Origin: Parachlorella kessleri
Lineage: Eukaryota > Chlorophyta > Trebouxiophyceae > Chlorellales > Chlorellaceae
Direction of reading: 5' to 3'
Assembly (NCBI GenBank): GCA_001598975.1
Contig: BBXU01001049.1
Location: 1-29,104 of the forward strand
DNA: 29,104 nt
The notes under the pieces are model-generated. The model was given only the letters and a program-made list of their open reading frames with translations, was not told the origin of the DNA and ran no database searches. A program made the translations under genes and the position numbers. Of this stretch, positions 19,945 through 29,104 are shown piece by piece (the first letter of the stretch is position 1; each line of letters starts with the position of its first letter).

Positions 19945-22900
19945 ATGCATTCAGGTTGGTGCCCACTGCTCTGCTGCAGTCTCCCACAACCCATTTACGT
20001 CAAATACCAGCGCACAGCAGGCTGAGCTGTGTACAGGACCATGGTTGCTACCCTCCCCCTCTCCTTCCATGCTTTGCAGGCTTTGGCAGCGGCGACAACC
20101 CGCTCTTTGGCTCGCTGGCCTCCCCCAGCCCCGCCGGCTTGGGCAGCACCTATAACCCCCTGTGGTCCTCCCCGGCCACCGCCTCCGCCTTTGGGGCCGC
20201 CGCCGGCCTCCGGGCGGGAGCGCCCTCGTCTGTGCGGGGCATGCGGCGCCTGGCTGCCCTGCCGCCGTCGCAACTGGGAGCAGGGGCCACCCGGCACAGC
20301 AACGACGATCTAACTCTGGATGAGGATGTCGATGAGGGCCAGCCGGGGTTCTCGTCACTCGCTGCAGCAGCAGCAGCAGAAGAAGAGTCACCTGGTCTTG
20401 CTGGGCAGCGGGAGGGGTCGCTGCCCCCGCCACCCCCCACGGCCACGGCGACCCTGCAGGGGCCGTTGCGCACCGCGGCCCAGCAGCAGCCGATCCTGCC
20501 CACCTCTGCTACTCGCGGCAGTGGTGCGGCGGGGGCTGTGCCCTCCCTGGCCGCGCCGCCGCCGGGCGCGGTGCTGGCTGCCAGGGACCGGCCCGAGGAG
20601 CAGGCGTTTGCGGAGGCCCTGGGGGCTGTCATGCGGGGGGAGCTTGATGCGGCCGAGGCGCTGACGCAGTATGCGGCCATCTGCCGGCAGCAGGCCTCCA
20701 ACCTGAGGTGGGTGTGGTGGAGCGCTGCTGCTCGGTTGGTATCCTTCTTTCCCCCCCTATTTTCCAAGTCCCGCCTTGGCCTGTTCGAGAGGCAGTGTCA
20801 GGCATGCCTGCCAGGCATTCTCTGGGCAAGCCCCTGAGCAAGACTTGGCAGGCTCCAAACCTCAGCTTGAAGTTGGCGGGCAAGAAGGCAGGCTGCTGCG
20901 TCCTTCGCGCCCAACAAGCTTCAGGAAGCTGGTGCAGGAGGGTCCTGGACGACCTCCATGCATGCACCCCAGCTTCCCCTGGCTGACGTCCCTTACAGAC
21001 TGTGTCCATGCTTTGTTGGTCGAGTCTCCACCATCACCATCACCGCCCCCCACCTCCACCCCCCCCCCACCCAGCTGTATTACCCTCATCACCGCCCCCC
21101 TCCTTCCCTCGATTGCCCCGCCGCAGGGAGGCCGCGTCCTTGCAGCTGCAGCGCGCCGCGCGGTACCTGACGCTCCAGGAGGCCGCGGGCGAGCTGGACG
21201 GCGAGGCGTCCACCTGGCACCTGATGTGGCACCTGCATGGGGTCGCCAGCCGGGACTTCCCCGGCGGCAGGGGGGGCAACTTTGTGGAGGGGGCGGGGCT
21301 GACCAAGACGCGGCGGCAGCGCGTGTCGGACCTGCTGTTCCAGGACGACGCGCTGAACAGGCACGGGCGGGGGGGCGGGGCGGGGCGGGCCTGCTGTGCA
21401 GGCGGGAGGGGAAGAGGGGGGGTTTGGGGGTACAAGAGTTGAGCAGCCGCTGGAGGGTGGTGTTGGTGGTGCAGAGCACTGCAAATGGAGGTGTGTGTGA
21501 TACACTTGTTGCCTGGGCATGTACCTGCTGGTGACCGATCGGCTGTAAGGTCCTGGTGCCAGCTATAACGCATCCAGCGGAAGAGCCCGCTGGCTTGTCC
21601 TCCCTTCTAGGCTCAAGGGCCAAGTCAACGCTTCGCCCAACATCCTTTCCCGTCCCGTAGAGCTCAGCCCCACCCCGCAGAGCCATTCGGCACCCAAGGA
21701 ATGAGTATACACGCTCAAGCAGGTGCAGCAAGGGAACAATTCTGAGCAGGCAAGTGTAAGTGCTAGACACTGGCTGGCTGGCTGCAGGTGTGGCCGTACT
21801 GTGGCGTGGCTCGAGTTCCTTGCCGGCGAGGCGCTGGACCGGGACCCGGGCGTGCCTTTTGCCTCCACGGACGGGGTGTGGCGGGAGACGCGCAGCCGCC
21901 TGGCCTCGGGCGCCGTGACAGCGGGCGGCCGCGGCGGCGGTGGCGCTTTTGGCGGTGGCGCCGGCGGCGCGCGGGACGCAGGTGCGGTGCGAGAGCCTGG
22001 TGCTGGAACAGTGGCGAGCAGGGCTGTGGAGGAGGGTGGGAGAGGCGTGTGTGGCGGGTGCTGGCAGGTGGATGTTCCCCCGCCAGCCGGGCACTGATGT
22101 ATACATATCAATCATCTTGTCACGTGCATAGTAAATCAAGCATGTGAACGTCCTGGCAGCTGCCCTCGGTCTCTTTGACGGCACGGCTGCAGCCCACCAT
22201 TGGTAGCAGCTGCAGTAGGGTGGTTCCCCGCTGGACTCCTCTGCCCCTGCACATGAGGCCATGACTCCCTTGAGGCAGCTTTGTGGCTATTGTAAGGTCT
22301 TGTTGAGTACAGGTGGCGCCGGCGCCCTGCTGGTGTCTGAGCTGGACCCCGATGCGCCCACTCGCCAGCGCCGGCGCCTTGACTCGGAGAACGCCAAGGG
22401 AGAGGAGATGCTGACCGCCCACCTCTGGAAGCTGGTTAGGGCAGGTGGGGGAAAAGCACAGCGGCAGGCAAACGACCCACTGCCGGACAGAGCCCAACGC
22501 TGGGGTGGGGCTCAGTAGTGGAGAGCCTTTCATTAGAGTATGCATAAGGTGATGGTGAGGGGCATGGCAAGCTTGGCGAAGAAGTAGGGCAGCAGGGGGC
22601 TGGGTTGGGTGTACTATTACCTGCTATTATTCTGCTATAAGACCTGTTGAAATGACAAACCGAGAATATATCATACCGGGGTTTCATGAAGCAGAGCAGC
22701 ATGCATGTCGCACTCCTTGTGCAGCCACTTTGACAGTCCTGCTACCGGTTGATGTGCCGTGCTGCTGCCGGTGCACATTCCTTCCTGCCTCGCCCCTCCG
22801 AGCTGCGGCTAGGGTTTTGCAGTGCATCACATCCACGTGCAGCGCTTTCTGCCCCACTCCTAGGCAAGCGCCCCTGTCAGACATGCAGCAACCCCGCCGC

Positions 22901-25900
22901 CGCCCTTGCAGGCCGTGTGAGCGCCGCGCGTCAGCTGTGCGAGGATGTGGGCCAGCCCTGGCGCGCCGCCAGCCTGGCGGGCGCAGGCGGGCAGGGGCCC
23001 GTGCCGCTGGCAGCGGCCGCTGACGAGGCGGACGACGCAGCGGCGGCCTGGGAGCAGCCGGAGGACATGGCGGCAGAGGTGAAGAACTAAGGATGTTTAT
23101 TGAAATTGCATTGAATTTCATTGAGTTGACTTGGGGGCCAGGGAGGGTGGGGGGAGAGGGATTGGTTGCTGCTGTGGCGGTAGGGAGCTGGTGTAGGCAA
23201 GCAGTCTTGGTGGCATACCATCGGTGTCATGAGGAGGAGTGGTAGCTTGGGAGTGTCTACAGAACACATGGGTGGGCGCGGTTGTGAGCAGAGGAGGACA
23301 TGGTGGGTGGAGGTTGATCAGTGCTGCAGCGCTTGGGTACACGGCAATTTTCACAAGCTTTGTGGGCCTTGGAGGTGCAGGGCGTGGAAGGTCAGCCTGT
23401 CGCCCAGCTATGTCGGTGCTTTGGTGTTTTGCGCTTGTGGGCCGCAGCTCTGCAGATGGAGCCAGGCTCTTTCTGCACATTACCCTGTCGTGGCACCCCT
23501 GATATGGACAGCGTGCTGTCTACTTGCTGCCTGCGCTTGTTCCCGCTGGGGCGGCTGCTCTCGGGTGTGGCCAGGGTGGCTACTCTGAGCGCTGTTCAGC
23601 TTCCTTCTCGGGTGCTCGACTTGCACCCACTGGGGCTGCAGGTGGAGGGCGGGGCTGTGCTGCGCGCGCTGTGGCGGTGGTCGTGCCTCCAGCTGGCGGA
23701 GCGTGTTGGCGCGGGCGCCGAGCAGGCGGGGGGAGGTCTCCACGAGGCCGCCATATATGCCGCACTCGCCAGCCACCTGGCCAGGTCTGTTCTTGGGCGT
23801 TTGAGCGGCGGCAGGTAGTGCAAGCAGGGATGTATGGCTGCGAATCGACAGCGCAGGATGCAAGCTTCCTCCGCATGTTTCTAGAGGCCACAGTGCATGC
23901 CTGGGCTCTCTATTGGCTCAATGTAATCGTGCTGACGGCGGAGGGGGTGGCTGCGGCGGTGGTCTCATTGTCGCAATGGCTGCGTGTGCTAACCGCGGTT
24001 GCTGCGAGGCAAGGCACAATTGCTCCACTTTGCTGATTTTAAAGAGCTTTCAGCCAGTACAGGCACCATTGGCCAGCTGCCTGCTGCCTTCCCTGGTTGC
24101 CCCTGCCCCTGCCGCCATGCCCCGCTGCCACACCTGCCAACTAGTACCATCAAGCGAGGACCCCTGGCCGGCGCAGGGTGCTGCCGGTGTGCACCAGCTG
24201 GGAAGACGTGTGCTGGGCCTACCTGCGCTGCTGGCTGGACCTGGCGGTGGATGCCCGGCTGGGATCGGATGCCGACCCCGAGGGGGCGCTGCCCGGCTGC
24301 GAGGCCGCGCTAGCCGAGCTGGCGGGCGGCGCCGAGGTGGCCGGGGAGGGACTTGATGTTGCCAAGGGGGTGTGGCCGCTGGACAGGTGGGCGTGGGCGA
24401 GGCTGCAGGCTGGCGTACATGCCTTGTGGCTGGGCCGGAGCTTTTGTGGTGAGGCTCTTCTGGGGAGCACCCTGGCTGCAGTCAAGGTCGTGCATAGTTC
24501 GCTCATTGACGTTGTGCAGTGAGTGCTCTGGGGATGTGCTGTGTCGGAGTAACACACCTCTGCAGCCCAGGCCCACTTCACGGCTTCCCAGACCCTGCAC
24601 GTCAACGCCAGGGACCCGGCCCCGCCCAACTCCCACTGCCCTGGCTTTTTGCAGGTTGCGGGCAGCCCTGCCGCCCTCGTTCGAGGCGGCTCTGGAGGCC
24701 GCGGACAGTGCGGGCGCGCCAGGGGGCGGCGGCAGCGCCGCGTCAGGGCAGCGCTTCCGCGGCTTGCAGAGCGCGCTGATTCTGGACCAGGTGGAGGCGC
24801 TGGTCCGCGGCACGCTGGTAAACTGGGTGCTGCAGGTGACTGGCAACTGCCCGGTGGCAGGCCCATTGGTGGGGCAGGGGGGGTGTAGCAGCCAGCCAGC
24901 CAGCCTGCAAATCTGGGTTTGGTCGTGGTGGGTGGGTGTGCATGGGCTTATCGCCCGTGCAAGCTGGCTGGCGAAGAAGCTGCCTGGGGGTGGGACCTGC
25001 TGCACTCCGCTGCCTGCCTTTGCAGCTGCAGCAGCTGCCGCCGCGGGGTACACCCAACCACCCTAGGTAGGCCACCTTTTTCCGCGTCAATGTACAGGGC
25101 AGTAGCAGCCAGGCGGCGCTCCTGGAGTCGCCCACGCGCGGCGCCCAGCCGTCCTGCCCCCCCGGCCTCATGCGCTTTGCCGCCCACCTGGCGCTCTCCC
25201 TGTGGGCCCTCGACATCGCCCGGGTGCCGCAGGATGGCAGGTAGGCTGCTCCTTAACTGCTGCTCCTGCTGCTGCTTCTGCTGTGCCGGTGGGGTCTGTT
25301 GCTGAGGCTGCTGCTGGTGTGGCAACATAGTGTGCTGCTGCTCTTGCTGCAGCTGGTGCTTGGGATGTACTGGCTTTCGTTGTGGCGGCTCCGATGGCCA
25401 CCTGCCAAAATGAACACGGGGCTCCCTGCGTGCATGCCATGGCTCGCCCGCGACCAGGCCTAGCGATGTGCAGGCTTGCGAGATTCCGGGCAGCCCAGGG
25501 GGTGGTTACCTTTTGGGGTTGCCTGGCACGTACACCTGCTTGTCCTGCCAAGTATCAGCTTCTGAGGTTCCAGCTGGGGCAGAAGGTGTGCTCACCACCT
25601 AATGCTAAGTGCAGGCCCAGTGCCGCCTACGAGGACATCCACGACGTGCTTCACAAGGTGGTCCAGGTGTACGTCATCCACCTGATAGACTCAGGTGGGG
25701 TGCGAGCCTGGGGCTGGGCGGGCAGGGCAGGGCGGCTTTTGGGGGTGGCGGCGGGAAGGCAGTGAGCAGGGCAGCGCCCTGTCCGCACAGATGCTGCCGG
25801 CGACATGGGGCCAACCCTGACTGCTATGTGATGTGTTGGGGTGCCGTGCCTGGTGCCTGGAGGCCATGCCGGTGGAGCTGCGGGTCCAGCAAGTCCTGGT

Positions 25901-28900
25901 CGGCTGGCAGCGGCGATCGGGGGGCCAGCCGCGGCAGATGGCCGGCCTGATCTCACACTGTCAGTCAGTCAGTCAGTCAGACTGCAAGTCCAGGCACACA
26001 AGCTCAGTGGGCTGGACTATCACATGGTCAGTGAGGCTGCGGCCCCGGCTTGCCGGCCCGGCCATTCACTAAGTTGACTGATGGGTGACTCGCCCCTGCC
26101 TGGTCCAGGGGCGCACGACCTGGTCCCGCTGTACGCGTGCCACCTGCGGGCGGGGCTGCGGCACATGACCTACCAGATCTTCTTTGAGCAGCTGGTGGCA
26201 CAGGTGGGCCGGGCCTGGGCTGGCTGGCAAGGCCTGCTGTGGAGGTTGTCCCTCTACGCAAGTGGATAGCCACGGCCCCCTTGAGACGGGTGGCGTGCAG
26301 TGAGTTGGCGGTCATGGGGGGAGGAAGTGAACCGCCATGCTGGGCAACAGGGCAGGGGTGGGCTTGGCTCAGTGCCCTGGGTGTGTCCAGGGGTGTGCCT
26401 GCTTGCTTCGCTGGCCTCAGCATCACTTCCAGGCGGGCCACCAGACCTGTCCCTGCCTGCCTCGCTTCTCATGAGCTTGCACCCGACGGGTGTTGCAGAG
26501 CAGCATGGAGGCGTGCCGGCAGGCGTACCGCCTGGCGGACACCTGGTTTGACTTCTGGCAGGGCCGCGGCGACGTGGCGCCCCAGGAGATGGCGACCATA
26601 GCCACCAAGGTGGGGCAGTCTGCCACCTCATGCTTGCCTGGGGCGCTCTGGGCTTTTTGTCCTAGCTCTGACGTGGGCCCTTGACAAAGCTGGATGGCGC
26701 TGGACCCTCATGTTGGCCATGCTTGCGTGGCTTTGCGACCTACGTCGGCACCGCTTCTGCGCTGCTGTTTTCTCACTTCACTGGGCTCCAGCAGTTGGCG
26801 GGCAGTGAACCTCTGACCAGCTGCTAGAATATTACCTGTGGACTGTCGCCAACTCAGTGTCCCCACCCACCCCACCCCCCACCTCACCCACCCACTCACA
26901 AATGCTGGCGTGCGTGTGCGCCCCCATGCACCTGTGCCCGCATACGCACCTCATCCCCATGTGCGCACCCAGCTACCACCCCTGCCCCCGCAGGCGGTCG
27001 GCCGTAGCCGGTACGAGGTGGTGGGCGGGCCGCAGCAGCGCGCCCGCTTTGCCCGCTGGCTGTGCTTTGGTCAGAGCACACTGGGGGAGGCGCTGCGCCA
27101 CGCCAACCTGCTGTGCCGGGAGTTTGCCCTGGGTAAGTGAGGGCCCTTGTCTTGAGACTCACCATGTGCAGAGTGATACCATGCTTGCATGAGGTGCGGG
27201 GCTTGTCTGGAAGGATACCCTTGCGGCGGCTTGGGCTGGCTAGGAGCTCTCGGGCCGGCTGCAGCGCTGGCCTTGACGGGGCTGTGGGGCCATTATCACA
27301 CACAGCGGGGCGTCGTTGTGCTTGCGCCCCGCCGTCTTTCCGCCCGCTGGTGGATGGGCGTGGGCTGGCATGGCAGGCCCCGCCTTCAGGACAAGCCAAA
27401 GATCGCCGTGCCACCTTGCTATTATGCCCCTCTCACAGCCGCTACTTGGCCTTCGTGGTGACGAGGCCCCGGCGGGAAGCAGCCGGCGAGAAGGGACCGC
27501 ATGGCGCGTGAAGGCTGTGTTGTGGGATGCCACCTGGGAGCGGAATGGGGGACATGATGTGTGGTGGTGCCTTCCCTGCAGGCGGGTCGGGTGGCATCGC
27601 GGCCGCGTCCTCGCTGCTGTCGCGGCAGCTGCCCGCAGCCCTGGGTGTGCCCCTGGAGGAGCTCCTGCTGGCCATGGAGGCAGGCGGCGGCGGCGGGGAG
27701 GTTGGGTCTGCGCAGCAGGGGGAGGACGAGCTTGCGGCGCAGGCTGCGGAGCTCAGGTACGGCGTGGGAGGGGTGCTGCGCATGCAGAAATTTTTATTGC
27801 ATAGTTATGCCAGTGCGTGCAACGCTGTCCTGCCGCCCCACCCACCCACTTGGTGGGTTACTTGGTGAGGAGGAGACGGTCCCAGAGCCAGCAGAAGGCA
27901 TGGGCTCTTGGAGGTGCACTGGCATGCAAGCCGGGGCCATCCTACGGCCTGATGCCTAGGGGTGGGCCTCAGCGGTACACCGCAAGCACTGTGGTGATGT
28001 ATGTTGAGGCGCCATTGTGGGGTGCACATGGGGAAGGTCGTGGCCTTTATATGTGAATGGCCATGCACCATCCGGCGGCACTGCTTGTTGACCCACTCCT
28101 CGTACTTCACTTCTCAGGTGTTGATCCCCGTGTCCTCATGATTTCGTTGCTCCCCACCCGCTTAGGCCCGGTAAATCACCCCTACGGTCACACCACTCAC
28201 CACCAGTACTTTGGCTACGCTTCGGCACCCAATCCAGGGCTGTGCAAGGCTTTCCCTACCCCTCCCCCCCCCCCACCCACCACACCCTCCACCCCCACCC
28301 ACCCACCCACCCACCCACCCACAGGTCTTGGGCGCTGTACTACGAATATGAGGTGGAGTTTGGGGCCTGGCAGGATCTGTACAGCGACACCATGCAGGGC
28401 GCGCAGGCGGGGGACGACCCGCGCACGGCCCTGGAGGAAAGCGCGGCGCTGGCCAAGCGCACGCTGCCGCTGCTCACGGTGGGTGATAGCCTGCCATTTT
28501 CAGGGAGTACCTGGTTGAGTTGGGTGCATCACGCCTTTGGCAAGGCTTCTGGGCTGCTTGTGAGGAAATTGGGTTGTGGTTCTGCGCAGTGGCAGGTGGT
28601 GACCTGCCCGCAGGACCTGGTGCGATACACTTTTCATGGTGGAAGGGTAGTTAGAATAGTCGGTGGATGGCTGCGAAGTGCTTTTGCAGGATGCTTAGTA
28701 TGCTGTGGGCTTGCCTGGTTGCTGGCTTTGTCCGCGGGGGGCAGGCTGGCTTGATGGGTTTGAGTGGTGGCACGAACGCAGGGATGTCCCGCAGCCCGGC
28801 CGGCTGCGCCTCTGCCACATGCCTTGGCAGGCCAGCCGTCACTTTGCACTCGACACCTCTGTAATGTCACTCTGGCCTCCGCATGGGTTTGTTTGACCCC

Positions 28901-29080
28901 GCCCGCCCTTGCTGAGAGCTGCGGCCCCCCGGCCTGCAGGCCATGATGTCGTACCTCCACCAGGGCTGGCTGGAGTCACTGGTGACAGGGGGAGTCGCTG
29001 CTGCGGTGGGCGGCCCTCCCGCGGAGGTCGTGCTGGCAGTCGGGCCCGAAAGGGGACCCCTGGCGGAGGCAGAGGTGCAG
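19945..29080 (+). CDS. NUP107: NUP107, nuclear pore Y-complex scaffold nucleoporin (3' end beyond the window)
   Basis: Seventeen exons, all phases matching: 19945-19954, 20080-20707, 21127-21360, 21788-21981, 22313-22444, 22912-23078, 23642-23784, 24177-24386, 24655-24835, 25098-25240, 25615-25694, 26109-26203, 26499-26609, 26994-27132, 27582-27756, 28325-28478, 28940-29080. They give 979 residues; a GTAAGC donor at 29081 shows the gene continues. Family hallmarks of Nup84/Nup107 appear in order: STWHLMWHL (~244), LVSELDPDAP (~361), HLWKLVRAG followed by RQLCEDVGQPWRAASL (~391-420), ALWRWSCLQLAE, EAAIYAAL, VLPVCTSWEDVCWAYLR (~504-520), VYVIHLIDSG and LVPLYACHL. Nup107 binds Nup96/Nup133 in the Nup107-160 ring and shapes the pore coat. 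The first ~210 residues are low-complexity with a few FG dipeptides. The start is ATG in CACCATG, spliced after ten coding bases. Intron 3 uses a GC donor. Residues ~337-352 are Gly-rich. Confidence 0.9.
21365..21389 (+). repeat. G-quadruplex motif just downstream of a GC 5' splice site
   Basis: Five G-tracts of 3, 7, 4, 4 and 3 bases are separated by single C bases. They lie 4-28 bases into intron 3 of NUP107, directly after the exon end AACAG and the donor GCACGG. The motif would be in the nascent pre-mRNA. Confidence 0.8.
25960..25980 (+). repeat. TCAG tetranucleotide microsatellite (five units)
   Basis: Five tandem TCAG units in the 414-bp intron 11 of NUP107. It is a simple-sequence repeat that also creates several AG dinucleotides well upstream of the real acceptor at 26107-26108. 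Confidence 0.85.
28264..28323 (+). repeat. C11 run and CCCA array forming the 3' splice-site tract of exon 16
   Basis: An 11-base C run (28264-28274) and an array of about seven CCCA units (28294-28323) end at the ACAG acceptor of NUP107 exon 16. The polypyrimidine tract here is a microsatellite. Confidence 0.8.
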
Positions 29081-29104
29081 GTAAGCATGAGCGCGCGTGC
29101 CCGT

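Noticed and set aside
20862..22262. 466-codon minus-strand open frame opposite NUP107
   Set aside because: It runs antisense across three NUP107 exons and their introns and is Pro/Arg/Ser-rich. It is an open frame produced by GC-rich codons on the other strand, with no recognisable domain.
22079..22312. Gene-like frames around 22080-22260 in NUP107 intron 4
   Set aside because: The flanking exons join cleanly in phase 1 into a continuous Nup107 sequence. The interval has no conserved segment and includes in-frame stops.
1..29104. Mobile elements, CRISPR arrays, tRNA or rRNA genes
   Set aside because: No transposase or reverse-transcriptase frame, regular spacer array, or recognisable tRNA or rRNA segment was seen by eye. 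A tRNA scan was not possible here, so a missed tRNA cannot be fully excluded.

Overview
This window is nuclear DNA from a eukaryote, most likely a chlorophyte green alga. It is GC-rich and intron-dense. Introns are mostly GT(G/A/C)-NN...CAG. The pentamer TGTAA, the usual green-algal polyadenylation signal, lies downstream of four of the five stop codons, and the fifth gene runs off the window. No prokaryotic operon, rRNA, CRISPR array or transposase was seen. Gene models were built by hand by joining open segments at splice sites. In all four multi-exon models every junction keeps phase, which is strong internal support. Two junctions remain uncertain and are flagged.

Layout, left to right. 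(1) Bases 56-213 are the last exon of an unidentified + strand gene, followed by about 2.1 kb of T/G-rich, apparently untranslated sequence. (2) 2726-3803 (+) is a four-exon gene for an 85-residue charged protein of unknown function. Its third intron holds a perfect 22-bp inverted repeat. (3) 4416-9921 (-) is an eleven-exon gene for a 1114-residue protein with an N-terminal Cys/His zinc-binding module, long low-complexity linkers and a UBA domain. (4) 10219-11620 (+) is a four-exon gene for a CPBP-family (CAAX/type II) intramembrane metalloprotease, probably plastid-targeted. (5) 12865-19433 (-) is an eleven-exon gene for a 1251-residue ZIP-family metal transporter resembling Arabidopsis At3g08650, with a roughly 590-residue Gln-rich insertion. 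(6) 19945 to the right edge (+) is seventeen exons of NUP107, a nuclear pore scaffold subunit, cut off by the window end.

Genes 2 and 3 converge and their 3' ends probably overlap. Genes 3 and 4 diverge from a 297-bp gap, 4 and 5 converge about 150 bp apart at their poly(A) signals, and 5 and 6 diverge from a 511-bp gap. The genes do not form one pathway; this is ordinary alternating nuclear housekeeping content. The points most worth a second look are the intronic hairpin, the enlarged and internally duplicated ZIP protein with a degenerate second half, the zinc-module/UBA protein, and two GC-AG introns, one next to a G-quadruplex motif. I found no convincing new multi-gene system.
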